Assembly: GCA_947492105.1 (NCBI GenBank)
Contig: CANLMN010000005.1
Location: 124,001-188,000 of the forward strand
Length of the DNA stretch: 64,000 nt
Direction: 5' to 3'
Source of the DNA: an uncultured Aquimarina sp.
Lineage (GTDB): Bacteria; Bacteroidota; Bacteroidia; Flavobacteriales; Flavobacteriaceae
In this document: piece by piece, positions 24,970 to 35,021 of the stretch
Position numbering within the stretch: the first letter of the stretch is position 1
Layout: each line of letters begins with the position of its first letter
Made by a program: the position numbers and the translations under genes
Notes under the pieces: model-generated
Seen by the model: the letters and a program-made list of their open reading frames with translations, nothing else
Databases searched by the model: none
What the model was told of the DNA's origin: nothing

Positions 24970-25003
24970 AAGTTGTAGACCGAACGTATAGCATACTGAT
25001 CAT

Positions 25004-25034
25004 AAAAAAAGCGACCTTGGAGGTCGCTTTTTTC
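25004..25034. terminator. Strong rho-independent terminator, probably bidirectional
   Basis: AAAAAAGCGACC, loop TTGG region, GGTCGCTTTTTT: an 8-base GC-rich stem flanked by A and T runs. It ends the leftward 65-residue gene (stop at 25035) and could also stop rightward transcripts from the oxyR-like gene. Confidence 0.85.
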
Positions 25035-25232
25035 TTATAATTTTAGATAGATTAAACATTTTTGTAATTCTGGCTGTTTTGCCGTCAAAGAATGAATCCA
25101 AATTTTCAATTCCTCAACTTCATGTGGCAACAATCTTTTGATGGCTTTTTTAACTTCTTTGGTAAAAAGATTCACATCAAAACTTACTTTTTTTAACACT
25201 GTCTTAGTATAATCAAACATTGCTCTTGCCAT
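25035..25232 (-). CDS. Small hypothetical protein, 65 residues
   Basis: I do not recognise a named family. The protein is basic, helical and without a signal or membrane helix; it contains DYTKTVLKKVSFDVNLFTKE and LPHEVEELKIWIHSL. The reading frame is followed at once by a strong terminator, which supports it being expressed. Small soluble proteins of this shape are frequent in flavobacteria, but no function is known to me. Confidence 0.7.
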   Translation of the reverse strand: MARAMFDYTKTVLKKVSFDVNLFTKEVKKAIKRLLPHEVEELKIWIHSLTAKQPELQKCLIYLKL

Positions 25233-26094
25233 AAATCTGATAGTATTTTAGGTTTATTTTTAACTTCAAAAAAGTAATTTCTAGTCATATGACATTCTTT
25301 TCTCGTCAAAACGATTAAATATATAAAAAAAATACGACTTTGTATATCTAATATTTAAAAAAATTAAACAAAAAGTATATTAAACTTGAATAAAAATTTA
25401 ATCCCTACTTATCGTTCTCTACACGCTAAATATTCATACTTATTCATCATATCTCAAATTAAACTTACATAAAAGTTTACTAAAGCAAACGTATTAAATC
25501 CATGTACTATTATAAGACTCACTCTTTTTTAAAATGTTACACTTTTGCTCCTAAAAAAAAGAAAAATATAGCGATCAACTAGCTGATGCACTAGATAATG
25601 GTAAGAAACGATAAAGAACAATCATTGCAAATCAATTTGAATTTGTTTTGATAAAAATCTTTTCTCCAACCCTTTTTGAATCCAAGAACATGTCTCGATG
25701 CTTCTTTTGACTATGTTTTGTCAAAGTTGAAATAGGAAAACCCTAATTCACCTAATTACGCATTCCTAGCCCTACAAACACTAATACCTTGATAATAAAT
25801 TAAAAAAAAGAAACATTTTTTTTCAAAGAAATAAATCTCACTAAATATTTCCTTAAAATCTATATCATAAAGTAAGTTTTATTAACTTTAAATTAAGTAA
25901 AAACAAATTATTTTACCAATAAATCAACTATTTCTCAAAAATTAGAAATGAAGACGATTTCCTAAGAACGTTATTTGAAAAAATAGCATAAATTTGCTTA
26001 AAAAAAACTTAATAATGAACTTTAAAAAATCATACCCAAAAATAGTCACTAGAAACTTGAAGAAATAAGATTAGCTCACACAAAACTAATTATT
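25233..26094. other. Long AT-rich gap, no gene found
   Basis: This 862-base stretch holds no convincing reading frame, no A/B/C repeat and no RNA gene I can recognise. A TAAATTTG box (25989-25996) may be the promoter -7 element of the lipoprotein gene at 26095. GTCATATGAC at 25284-25293 is a small palindrome before the 65-residue gene. Confidence 0.5.
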
Positions 26095-26613
26095 ATGAAA
26101 ATTTTAAATTTTACTAGTTTTGCTTTGTTAACGACATTTTTATGGTCCTGTGAAAAAGAAGATCCTACAGAAAATGTCACTGTTAACGAAACAGAAACAA
26201 CTCGTAGTGTATTAGCCATTCTCAATTCCAGAATTACTCACTTAAAAGAATTAGGTTTCACCCTAACGATATTTAATCGGAATGACGAGACTTATACAAT
26301 TAATATCAAAGCAAACGATATTGATGCATTTGGCACAGAAAAAAACAGGTTTGTAAGTTATGCAATAGCTCTTGGAGATAAACTGCCTCAGAGTTTTTCA
26401 GAACCAGGGTTATTAAAATATGTTTTCAAAACAAAAAATGAGCTCAAATTAGATGCAAAAATTTATTATTGTTATACAACTGCTATAGCAGGTGAAGCAA
26501 TAAAAAATGCTTTCGAAATAAGGCTCGAGAAAGATCAAAAAGTTCATATCTCTCAAACTTTTCAGAGCAACGATACAGAATCTGATATTACTATTAATTT
26601 CAAATTAGAATAA
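26095..26613 (+). CDS. Hypothetical lipoprotein
   Basis: A 172-residue protein with a lipoprotein signal: MKILNFTSFALLTTFLWSCE, with the lipobox cysteine at residue 19 followed by Glu-Lys-Glu-Asp. The mature part has alternating polar/hydrophobic strands and helices, with no domain I can name. It stands alone between long spacers; the preceding 860 bases are AT-rich. Export to the outer membrane, perhaps the surface, is inferred from the charged residues after the cysteine. Confidence 0.7.
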   Translation: MKILNFTSFALLTTFLWSCEKEDPTENVTVNETETTRSVLAILNSRITHLKELGFTLTIFNRNDETYTINIKANDIDAFGTEKNRFVSYAIALGDKLPQSFSEPGLLKYVFKTKNELKLDAKIYYCYTTAIAGEAIKNAFEIRLEKDQKVHISQTFQSNDTESDITINFKLE

Positions 26614-26784
26614 TAACTACATTTTCGCTGAATAACATTGATATACTAGACTTACTTCCTATCCTAATGTTCTTTTTATCACCTCTTCCTTTTTATTTCT
26701 AGTTTTACGTACAACAAAACACATATCTTCTCTATATATTCTGTCGTATACTAGTAGTTTTTCTACTACAAAAAATACCTAATA

Positions 26785-27240
26785 TCACTTTTTCACCCTT
26801 ACGGTCCATTCAAAATTAAAGACAGAAACCACCACTCCATCTTTATTAGTACCTACAGATTTCATCCAAAAAGTTTGCCCTTCTCCAGTTGCTATCGTCT
26901 TTTCGAGCGCTTTTGTGATAAGATGGCCATCGTCACAAACAAAATTGATTCTACCCGTTGCTTTTTTGGTAAAAGATGCATTATTACTAGCAACTAGCAT
27001 AGACACTTTGTGTCCACATTCTCTAATATGCCCTATAACCATAGCTCCTGTACTAAGCTCGGCAGCCATCGCTTGTACCGCAAAATACATTGAATTAAAC
27101 GGGTTTTGATTGATCCATCTATGCTTTACACTTACCTTGCACTTAGTATCCGTAAGGTCTTTTACCCGAACTCCACATAACCAAGCAGAAGGTATGTTGA
27201 TTAATGCAAACAAATTAACTTTTCCTATGGTTAGTTTCAT
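26785..27240 (-). CDS. DUF4442 hotdog-fold thioesterase-like protein
   Basis: A 151-residue protein like DUF4442/YiiD-C: a hydrophobic N-terminal helix (FALINIPSAWLCGV), the strand CKVSVKHRWINQNPFNSMYF, the hotdog helix AVQAMAAELSTGAMV, and strands to the end (KATGRINFVCDD). The N-x-F-x-S-x-Y..Q-x-M-A-A-E pattern is typical of the family. Substrate unknown; acyl-CoA hydrolase activity is inferred from fold alone. It has no close operon partner. Confidence 0.8.
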   Translation of the reverse strand: MKLTIGKVNLFALINIPSAWLCGVRVKDLTDTKCKVSVKHRWINQNPFNSMYFAVQAMAAELSTGAMVIGHIRECGHKVSMLVASNNASFTKKATGRINFVCDDGHLITKALEKTIATGEGQTFWMKSVGTNKDGVVVSVFNFEWTVRVKK

Positions 27241-27360
27241 AAATTATTTTAGAGATTAAATTATATCTAACAAAATAGCAAAAAGTATTGAATTCTTCAT
27301 AGCAAATATCGTTTATACCATTTCTACTTCGAATTTATCACCACAAATTATGTTTTATAC

Positions 27361-27393
27361 CCAATTAGCAATATAATGTCGCATATCAATTTA
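27361..27393. repeat. Family B end fragment next to a stop codon
   Basis: CCAATTAGCAATATAATGTC followed by GCATATCAATTTATTC matches one end of family B. It ends within 2 bases of the stop codon of the glycosyltransferase gene. Confidence 0.5.
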
Positions 27394-27394
27394 T

Positions 27395-28567
27395 TCAGCT
27401 TCTTATTTTTCTAAATTGCTCCAAATACAATTGCGTGATTTTACTCATAGGAAGTGCAGTAGCTGCTTTGTAATTTGCTGAGCCCAATGCGATCCTGTAA
27501 GCATCATTTGTAACAATTTTTTGAATCGCATCGGTCAAACTATCTACGGATTCTGGAGCAAAAAACTCCCCTCTATATCCCTCCTCTTTTACCAAGATAC
27601 CTAAATCCCCTAAATCAGGCATAACTACTGCCTTTCCATAACTACCCGCCTGATGTAATACTCCAGAACTTCCAGTTGTTGAGGTATACGGAAAAACAAC
27701 TACTGCACTGTCTGTAAATATCCTAGGCACATCTTCTTCTGCTACATACCCAGTAAAAGTTAGCTGTTCTATATGTTTATATTTTTCTTTTACAGACTCC
27801 AAATAACCTGGTACATTGGGATTATCTGTTCCTGCAATGACTATTGCTAGATCGAGACCTGTTTTTTGGCGTACTTTTTCCACAGCCTCGATCATAATCT
27901 CTACTTTTTTATAGGTCCCAAACTTTCCAAAAGTCATGATTTGAAGTGGTCCTTGTGGCAGAGTATATTCGGGAACTTCGGGGATTTCGAAAGTTCCGTG
28001 AGGGATCAAACAAATATTTTTTGCATGATACTTTGCGTTGAGAATTTCTACATACTTACTAATCGTTACCGCTACCTTATCTGATTTGAGAATGCAACGT
28101 GTCAATGTTGAACCAATAAAATTATAGATTTTAATCGCTAATTTATTTTTGGTAAATCCAGCACTATCCAAATCTACTTGCTCCAAAATATTGTGGAGTA
28201 AAGTAATCGTAGGGATTCCTTTCCTTGTACACATAAATGGTAGTAATAGTCCTAATGCTGCTGCTACTTTCTTATCCCCAAATTTCATAAACTGAAGGTT
28301 AAAAAGAATCGCATCAGGAGCGGTTTCTCGAACAGCTTTCATCACTGAAATACAATTTGTATACCTATTAAAATCCCAACAATGCTTTACAGTAATTTTG
28401 CATCCTGTCTCTTCAAAATTAGTTACTGCTTGATCACTTGGGATATCCGTAAGTAAAATCAATTCTGTGACCTCTTGTTGTTGTCTAAAATGTTTTACTA
28501 AATGATATGCATATTCATTGAGGGTTACTTTGCTTGGCGGATAGGCCGTTACAATGGCTAGCTTCAT
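27395..28567 (-). CDS. Family 4-type glycosyltransferase
   Basis: A 390-residue GT-B fold enzyme. The N-terminal Rossmann domain starts MKLAIVTAYPPSKVTLNEYA; the C-terminal GT1 domain (about 200-370) has LQIMTFGKFGTYKKVEIMIE, LTFTGYVAEEDVPRIFTDSA and TGSSGVLHQAGSYGKAVV. The usual E-x7-E donor loop appears changed to SGVLHQAGSYGKAVV-like residues, so donor binding may be unusual. A flippase gene lies 149 bases upstream on the same strand, suggesting both belong to glycan synthesis and export. Acceptor and sugar unknown. Confidence 0.85.
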   Translation of the reverse strand: MKLAIVTAYPPSKVTLNEYAYHLVKHFRQQQEVTELILLTDIPSDQAVTNFEETGCKITVKHCWDFNRYTNCISVMKAVRETAPDAILFNLQFMKFGDKKVAAALGLLLPFMCTRKGIPTITLLHNILEQVDLDSAGFTKNKLAIKIYNFIGSTLTRCILKSDKVAVTISKYVEILNAKYHAKNICLIPHGTFEIPEVPEYTLPQGPLQIMTFGKFGTYKKVEIMIEAVEKVRQKTGLDLAIVIAGTDNPNVPGYLESVKEKYKHIEQLTFTGYVAEEDVPRIFTDSAVVVFPYTSTTGSSGVLHQAGSYGKAVVMPDLGDLGILVKEEGYRGEFFAPESVDSLTDAIQKIVTNDAYRIALGSANYKAATALPMSKITQLYLEQFRKIRS

Positions 28568-28716
28568 AATAGTCGTATAATTTTGAGTGTTATTTCTTAC
28601 TACTCCCTATAGGGATAAATAAAAACAAGATTAAATTTACCGATGAATGGAGGACTATTATCGATGATAGTTATAAAAATACTAAAATGTATGGATTTGT
28701 AGCTATTTATGGATAA

Positions 28717-29961
28717 TTAAGTTTTATTATTTCCAATTCCCAAGAAATAAATCAATTGTATCACTAATAATACAAGCATAGCGATCATCTGTACTATCAC
28801 TACCTGAGCCAAACTATCGTGAAAATAAGCTATTAATGCAATTTGACTAACCCCTAATATTCCTGACAACACTACAGGAACATAATTATCCAAAGACAGG
28901 AAATAATACGCAAAGACATTAGAAATTGCAAATAGAGATGTTGCTATAGCATATTTCCATAACAAAGGTGCGATACTCAAATATTCCGCACCAAACATCA
29001 TATTGACAATAAACTCTGGAAACATATAGCACATAAAAACAATTAATATCGCTAGTAATGCTATTTGCGAAAGATATGTTAATAATACCGTGGTCGTTGG
29101 TTTCCCTTCTTTCTTGAGTTGTACTACTTTGGGAAGCAACAACATAACAAACATCCATGCAGCAAAATACACTACACGTCCTATTAATGCCAAAGAAGCA
29201 TATAATCCGGCCTGATGCTCATCAAAATAATGTTTGACCATAAGAATGTCACTATTATTAATAATAATCTGTGTAAGCTCATAGAACGCTGTTAACAAAA
29301 AGAATTTTTGTATGTGTTTTGTATGTCTAGAAGGTAAAGCCAGTATTTTTGAAAAAGGTTTCCGTATACCCGAAAAAGGAAACAGCCCGCAGACCAATGA
29401 AGCTGTAATACCAAATGCTATAATTAATGACGTTTGTATACCGAGAAAAAAAAGTAATACCAGAGTAAGAACCAAACGACTCATCATCTCTCCCTGATAC
29501 GTTATTGCTAATGTGGCAAATTTCTTTTTGCCCTGAAGTATGCCTCTATTAACACTCATTATAAAATACAAAGGAACTCCAATACCCAATAATTGGAACA
29601 TCATTGCCGACTGGGTATGAAAAACCTCTTGTAACATGCTAGAAAAAAACACAATACCTAGACCAACAACTATCCCTACTATAAGAGCATATCGGTAGAT
29701 GATAGCGATAAATTGCTCAAAGTATTCCTTCTCGATACTAACAGAAAACTTGGCCGTTACTAGCTGAAACGTCATTGCCGCAAATGATAACACAAGTAAA
29801 AACGTTATCAAAATCGCGGCATCTGCGAATTGCTCAGGCCCTAATATCCGACCTAACAAAACATTGTATAGATAGTTGCCCGCATTCACTAACAAGGCAC
29901 TGATCATAAATTTTTGCTCTGAAGAAAACTTTTTCAATAAAACATTAATAGTCATTCCCAA
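28717..29961 (-). CDS. Wzx-type polysaccharide flippase (MOP superfamily)
   Basis: A 414-residue membrane protein with about twelve helices. The opening (LLVNAGNYLYNVLLGRILGPEQFADAAI; Gly-Arg-x-Leu-Gly-Pro-Glu-x-Phe) is the classic start of polysaccharide biosynthesis/oligosaccharide flippases. Further helices include LLAILIVFMCYMFPEFIV and VVIVQMIAMLVLLVIQLIYF. It lies beside a glycosyltransferase gene. Only a fragment of a glycan pathway is present here, so the exported product is unknown. Confidence 0.87.
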   Translation of the reverse strand: MGMTINVLLKKFSSEQKFMISALLVNAGNYLYNVLLGRILGPEQFADAAILITFLLVLSFAAMTFQLVTAKFSVSIEKEYFEQFIAIIYRYALIVGIVVGLGIVFFSSMLQEVFHTQSAMMFQLLGIGVPLYFIMSVNRGILQGKKKFATLAITYQGEMMSRLVLTLVLLFFLGIQTSLIIAFGITASLVCGLFPFSGIRKPFSKILALPSRHTKHIQKFFLLTAFYELTQIIINNSDILMVKHYFDEHQAGLYASLALIGRVVYFAAWMFVMLLLPKVVQLKKEGKPTTTVLLTYLSQIALLAILIVFMCYMFPEFIVNMMFGAEYLSIAPLLWKYAIATSLFAISNVFAYYFLSLDNYVPVVLSGILGVSQIALIAYFHDSLAQVVIVQMIAMLVLLVIQLIYFLGIGNNKT

Positions 29962-30263
29962 AAATATTTGTCGTTTGTGTTTGATAAAAAATCACTGATG
30001 TACTTTTGTTTTTTTCTATAATAAAAAAGCTCTTGCTACTCTTTTTGATCTTGTTACAAGGTTCTTTCAATACACTAATTACTTCTCTATCAATATACAA
30101 ATTTTTAGAAATGTAGGACTATTCTTTCTTGTTTATTCAATTACTATATGGAATCGTATTTTTACTTTTCTTGAGTAGTTGTACAACCAAAATTTCTGAC
30201 GATCTAAAATTTATTTTTTTCCAAGTAATCGTGATTTCATAATCTTTTTGGGGGTATTTTTTT
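29962..30263. other. Spacer, nothing recognised
   Basis: A 302-base AT-rich gap between the flippase and STAS genes; no repeat copy, hairpin or reading frame stood out. Confidence 0.5.
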
Positions 30264-30560
30264 TTAAACAAAATCACTTTTCAGCACATAACTTGATTTT
30301 CCGAATGCATTGCGCACTATTTTATTCTCTTTTCCTATAATGTAAAATACCTTATTGATTTTCATTGCATTATTATACATCTTTGTTAGCATCTCCACTC
30401 CTTTTTGATCAATATTTTGTACATAATCCAATGATACGATAACCTGTTCATACTTAGAAAGCATGTTTTCAAAATGATTCTTGACGTTCTGAACATTTTT
30501 GTTGATAATACTTCCTTTAATTTCTAAAACTCCATGGTTATTAATAATTTTAAGTGCCAT
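30264..30560 (-). CDS. STAS-domain protein (anti-sigma antagonist-like)
   Basis: A 98-residue single-domain protein with the SpoIIAA/STAS outline: strand GVLEIKGSI, helix NVQNVKNHFENML, strand QVIVSLDYVQNIDQKGVEML. The position where SpoIIAA has the phosphorylatable serine (D-S-S/T-G) reads DQKG, so serine phosphorylation control is probably absent. It may act as a simple binding module. It lies head-to-head with a TPR/barrel gene across a 182-base gap; no anti-sigma kinase is nearby. Confidence 0.75.
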   Translation of the reverse strand: MALKIINNHGVLEIKGSIINKNVQNVKNHFENMLSKYEQVIVSLDYVQNIDQKGVEMLTKMYNNAMKINKVFYIIGKENKIVRNAFGKSSYVLKSDFV

Positions 30561-30742
30561 ACTATTCTTATTTAAGTGGTTACAACTCCTACAAATATCA
30601 AGAGTTTTATCACTAAAATCGATATTTTTTCGACGAATGGTCGTTTGCCTTCGGTGAATGGAAAAATATTGTGTACAAAAAAAACAAAAAGGCCTTGATC
30701 AACAAAAAGATATGATTAACTTGTTCATTATAATTGAGATAT

Positions 30743-32812
30743 ATGCCACAAAAAATACTTTTTATTCTATTATTAACCACTTCGTTGAATGCATTTGCAC
30801 AAGAAATGCAAGAAGGATTTACCTATTTGGAAACAGGAAAATACAGTAAGGCTTTGGTATTTTTTGAAACTATTCTCCAGCAATATCCCAAAAATAAGAC
30901 GGCAAGATTGTGTTATGGACGAGCTGTTGGACTGTCAGGAGATGCAGACAAAGCATTAGCCATTTTTTCTACTTTAAAAAAAGAATACACGAATAGTTAT
31001 GAAATCAAACTCAACTATGCCGAAGCATTGTTATGGGCAAAAAAGTATGATTCTGCCGAAATATTTTATGAAAAATTGGTGACCGAAGACCCAAAGAGTT
31101 TTCCTGCGACATTGGGATATGCAAATACACTATCTAACCTCAAAAAATACAAAAAAGCATTAGATTACGTCAATAGAGCATTACAAATTCAAAAAGGAAA
31201 CCCCAATGCACTTACATCGCGGAAATATATTAGGCTAGGCTATGCAAGTACATTTAATCAAAATAAGCGCTATCAAAAAGCCTTGCAATTATTGGACGAT
31301 AATTTGGTGGATTATCCTAATGATATGGATTCTCAATTAAACAAAGCAAATATATACTTGGTCACAGACAGCCTGACCAAAGCCAAAATGGTCTATACAG
31401 CATTGGCAACAAACCCAAAGGATAGTATCATTGCGCTAAATGGTCTTGCACTTGTAGCTCATAAAAGCTTTAAAAATAAAAAAGCCCTAAAATTGTCCAA
31501 TGAAGCAATACATAAAGTCGAACGCTACAAGGACGATCAAAAACTGTATTATCCAACGCAGGAGCGTTATGTACAAGCCCTTTTATGGAATAAAAAGTTT
31601 ATTCCTGCCAAAAACAAACTTAAAAACCTAGGGGAATTATATCCTGATCATATAGGGGTTTGGAGTCTCTTAGCGACATACGGCATGTATACTGGTAATT
31701 TCAAAACAAGTATAAAAGAATATAATCGTATTCTGAACAAAGATTCTACAGCCTTTGATGGCAATTTGGGAATTGCAAATGGATATCGTGCTGTTGGAAA
31801 AGATATGCAAGCCTACAGTGCTCTTTTCAAAACATTGACGTATTACCCAAAACAACCCGATGCAGAACAATTAATTGCTACATTAAAAAAAACACATAGT
31901 CCATGGATAGAGCAAAAAACAGCTTTTACCTTTGACAATGGAAATAATGAAGCAATTCATGCTTCCTTAATGGCTAATCTCCCTTTTTCTACAAAATTCA
32001 AAACTACATTAGGACACACATATAGAACTACAAGAAATACGTTAACAAAAAACAAAGCCTTTACCAATGAATTGTCCTTGTCGCTTTTATACAAACTTAG
32101 CGGAATGTTTTCTTTGGCTACCAAAGGAGGTATTAGTCAATCAAATGCTCTTACAAACGACTACACACAATGGACAGGAGAACTCTTACTACAAACAAAA
32201 CCATATCGCCTCCAAAATCTTGCGGCAAGCTATCAAAGAATATTACAGGATTTTAATGCAGACCTCATAGAAAGAGAAATTGTAATGAACAACTATTCCC
32301 TGAACTATACAATGGGTACTACAATTAACCTGGGATGGTACACACAATACATGTATACTTCTCAATCCGACACCAATAAACGTAATCTACTTTTTACTTC
32401 TTTATTCTATTCTTTCCTAGATAGACCGGCCATAAAAACTGGTATTAACTATCAGCATATTACTTTCAAAAACCAAGTTCCTTCCATTTATTTCAGTCCA
32501 GCAAAATTCAATGTTGTTGAAGTTTTTCTCGATATGACTAGTACGCAAACAAAAAAATGGTTCTATGCGGCAAGTATGGCAGCTGGATATCAGTATATCG
32601 ATGATACGCCCGCTTCTACAACCTTCAGAACCGAGGGCAAGCTAGGGTATCTGGCAACGGATCGTTTTATCGCTACATTGTATGGCAAATATAGTACCAT
32701 CGCTTCTGCTACTGCTGCCGGCTTTCGATTTACCGAGTTCGGTATTTTATTAAAATGGTATTTTCTTAGAAACCCTATTTTTAATAAAAAAATTATGGCT
32801 TTGGATAACTAG
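30743..32812 (+). CDS. TPR protein with C-terminal YaiO-like outer-membrane barrel
   Basis: A protein of 689 residues with a signal peptide (MPQKILFILLLTTSLNAFAQE). Residues 22-370 form repeated TPR units (YLETGKYSKALVFFETIL; LCYGRAVGLSGDADKALAIF; LNYAEALLWAKKYDSAEIFY). The last 300 residues alternate strands ending in an aromatic-rich run (FTEFGILLKWYFLRNP), fitting a YaiO-type barrel. ATG 30743 is used; an in-frame TTG at 30734 adds three residues and looks wrong. TPR-plus-barrel proteins often take part in polysaccharide export, which fits the nearby flippase and glycosyltransferase, though they lie on the other strand. Confidence 0.82.
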   Translation: MPQKILFILLLTTSLNAFAQEMQEGFTYLETGKYSKALVFFETILQQYPKNKTARLCYGRAVGLSGDADKALAIFSTLKKEYTNSYEIKLNYAEALLWAKKYDSAEIFYEKLVTEDPKSFPATLGYANTLSNLKKYKKALDYVNRALQIQKGNPNALTSRKYIRLGYASTFNQNKRYQKALQLLDDNLVDYPNDMDSQLNKANIYLVTDSLTKAKMVYTALATNPKDSIIALNGLALVAHKSFKNKKALKLSNEAIHKVERYKDDQKLYYPTQERYVQALLWNKKFIPAKNKLKNLGELYPDHIGVWSLLATYGMYTGNFKTSIKEYNRILNKDSTAFDGNLGIANGYRAVGKDMQAYSALFKTLTYYPKQPDAEQLIATLKKTHSPWIEQKTAFTFDNGNNEAIHASLMANLPFSTKFKTTLGHTYRTTRNTLTKNKAFTNELSLSLLYKLSGMFSLATKGGISQSNALTNDYTQWTGELLLQTKPYRLQNLAASYQRILQDFNADLIEREIVMNNYSLNYTMGTTINLGWYTQYMYTSQSDTNKRNLLFTSLFYSFLDRPAIKTGINYQHITFKNQVPSIYFSPAKFNVVEVFLDMTSTQTKKWFYAASMAAGYQYIDDTPASTTFRTEGKLGYLATDRFIATLYGKYSTIASATAAGFRFTEFGILLKWYFLRNPIFNKKIMALDN

Positions 32813-32914
32813 AAAAATCGTACAATATTTCTTTTTACGATTTCCCTTCTAGACCGACCAAATAATCTGTTTCTTTTACTACTTGGCCTCTCAAAACAAA
32901 TCAAAGTGCAATGA

Positions 32915-33078
32915 ATACCCCTCTAAATCAATTATAGCCTAGAACATTGAAGTTTTTTTGCTAGTTGAAAATTATAGAATTCAAGCTTTAGTCCGAAGTT
33001 TCCTCTTTAATTTTAAAGTAAAAAAACAGTAGAAAAAGAACCGAATTATTCGTTTGCACTTATTTTCTAAATGGTATA
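32915..33078. repeat. Family A repeat touching a stop codon
   Basis: From ATACCCCTCTAAATCAATTA to TTTTCTAAATGGTAT, with GAACCGAATTATTCG and TTCAAGC landmarks. It ends 2 bases from the stop of the leftward esterase gene and fills the spacer. Confidence 0.65.
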
Positions 33079-33080
33079 AT

Positions 33081-34247
33081 CTAGTTTTTTATGAATTTAA
33101 ACGAATATCCTTCTGTATGCAACAGGTACATTCCCTTGGCCAAGGTTGACACATCAATTGTATTATTTGTAGTAGTAAGAATCCCCTTATTCACTACTCT
33201 TCCGTTTGGAGTCACGATATGATACCATATATCGCTGGCAAATACAAAATCAACGACTAATTGTTCTGTAGTCGGGTTGGGATAAAGTGTTACTATATTC
33301 TTTTCTAATTCATTATTGATATTTGTAGACAATGTTTCTATTCTTCCATCCAAGTCGTATTGAGAGAAAAATTTCCAAATTTCCTCTGAGGCATTGATAT
33401 CAAAATTAGCTTCGGGCTGTGCCATTGGCCAAGTATGAGTACCATTTTCTATTTTGAAATGTGCTACAGCGATGTTGTTTTCACTATTCTCATATCGTTG
33501 ATAGGTCACAGTAGATCCATCATTTATGGTACTATCTGGTATTTCAGAAATTTCTGAAACTGATGCTGTCTTATTATAAGCAACCCAATACGCTAATAAA
33601 GCATCCACAGGTTCAAATAACTGAGAGCCATCGTATGAAACCACAGTATCTGCTGTTCCATGTATTTGTAGGATTGGTGTAGGGTGTACAGGGTTACAGG
33701 TGCCTAATTGTCCTTTGGTAATACTCCCCGAGACAGATGCAACCGCAGCAATCCTAGCGCTTAATTCACAGGCAAGTCGGTAACTCATAAATCCTCCATT
33801 CGAAAAGCCTGTACTATAAATACGTTTGGGGTTGATTGTATATTCTGATTCTATTTTATCCAATAGCGCTTTTGCAAACCCCAAGTCGTCTACCGTACTA
33901 TTTCCCCAACCTACATTAAAGTGATTGATACCTCTCTGGTCTCCTAGGCCTTGAGGATGTACCACAAGAAACCCTTCTCTATCAGCTATGGTCCTAAAAT
34001 CCCCATATGCTAACTGTTGTTGTGCTGAGTTAAAATAGCCGTGAAAATTCAGTACCAGTGGTACAGGAGCTCCCTCTGTATAACGCTGCGGAACATATAG
34101 AATATACTCCCTTTTTACTCCATCAACCTCTAGAGTACCATTGATCGTTTGTTGACCATTCAGCATCAAAACGGATAGCGTCATGAACATCATTAGCGTT
34201 ACAAAATGTCGATGTACTGTAGATGACTGTGTGTTTAATTGTTTCAT
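33081..34247 (-). CDS. Secreted PHB-depolymerase/feruloyl-esterase-like hydrolase with T9SS sorting domain
   Basis: A 388-residue exported alpha/beta hydrolase. After a signal peptide (to about residue 32) comes the esterase domain with VPLVLNFHGYFNSAQQQLAY (oxyanion region), the nucleophile elbow GFSNGG (near 150), IHGTADTVVSYDGSQ (acid region) and GTHTWP (catalytic His). The last 75 residues (TLYPNPTTEQLVVDF .. GMYLLHTE) are a type A C-terminal domain for type IX secretion. It likely attacks polymer or feruloyl esters outside the cell; substrate not determinable. Confidence 0.88.
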   Translation of the reverse strand: MKQLNTQSSTVHRHFVTLMMFMTLSVLMLNGQQTINGTLEVDGVKREYILYVPQRYTEGAPVPLVLNFHGYFNSAQQQLAYGDFRTIADREGFLVVHPQGLGDQRGINHFNVGWGNSTVDDLGFAKALLDKIESEYTINPKRIYSTGFSNGGFMSYRLACELSARIAAVASVSGSITKGQLGTCNPVHPTPILQIHGTADTVVSYDGSQLFEPVDALLAYWVAYNKTASVSEISEIPDSTINDGSTVTYQRYENSENNIAVAHFKIENGTHTWPMAQPEANFDINASEEIWKFFSQYDLDGRIETLSTNINNELEKNIVTLYPNPTTEQLVVDFVFASDIWYHIVTPNGRVVNKGILTTTNNTIDVSTLAKGMYLLHTEGYSFKFIKN

Positions 34248-34554
34248 TAAAATGTGTGTTTTGTTTATAAGTATTCCGTTTATGATTTATCCCAATAAAT
34301 AGGTATCAAATAAATCTTAAAACCATCACTTAGTACGTACAATGTCTTTCTTGTCCTATTCCAAACCCGAAAAGACATCGTTGTTTCACCTTAGGATAGT
34401 TGTGAACTAGCAAAAAAGTTCAACTTTTTTGCCCGACATAAACCAGTGGTCTCATACTATAACGATTTTGAAAATAAAATATTAGTTAAAAAAAACACAA
34501 TACTTGCCAAAATAGCACTAATAACCTATAGACAACTGATGCACAAATACATAA

Positions 34555-34697
34555 TATCAAACTAGCTATATACTGTAGCATATTGCCTTGTTCTTTTTCC
34601 ATCTAAATGCCTTGTTCATATATTCCATAGCTAAGGCTATGCAATAGCATCATGGTGTTTTTTACATAAAAAACACCAGTTTCATTAATACGAAGTT
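34555..34697. repeat. Family B palindromic repeat
   Basis: Landmarks CTTGTTCTTTTTCCATCTAA, CATAGCTAAGGCTATG and AGCATCATGGTGTTTT are all present. The right end passes straight into a C-family fragment. Confidence 0.7.
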
Positions 34698-34740
34698 ATA
34701 CCATTTGTTGTTTGAATTTATCGGAAAGAAAAATGAATAT
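34698..34740. repeat. Family C end fragment
   Basis: ATACCATTTGTTGTTTGAAT, then ATCGGAAAGAAAAAT, is the inverted right end of family C. It directly follows the B copy. Confidence 0.6.
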
Positions 34741-35021
34741 TAGGAGTACATTTTTTTTGAAAATAAAACGAAATATGATGATAATACTATTATTGCAAAC
34801 GATGCAAAGTCCAAAGAAAATTAAACCGCAGGCACTACCTAAAAGGCTTGACGTATGTGTTCTTAATCGAAAAGCAATTGGGATTTGGTTAAATACACTT
34901 AGATTTAGGTCCTTGTTTTGGAAATGGACAAAATCGAGATAAAGTCAAAGCGTAAATATAGGTATCACAGATATCTTTTATGTAAGAGAGCTGTAAATCT
35001 CTACATCATTTTCGTAATTTT

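Larger units (their letters stand above)
34248..35021. other. Repeat-bearing spacer
   Basis: Besides the B and C copies at 34555-34740, no gene is supported. A 76-codon frame at 34712-34942 begins inside the C fragment and has no family likeness. Confidence 0.5.

Noticed and set aside
34712-34942. 76-codon rightward frame
   Set aside because: It begins inside a family C repeat fragment, has no ribosome site and no likeness to a known protein. It might be a gene remnant, but I cannot support it.
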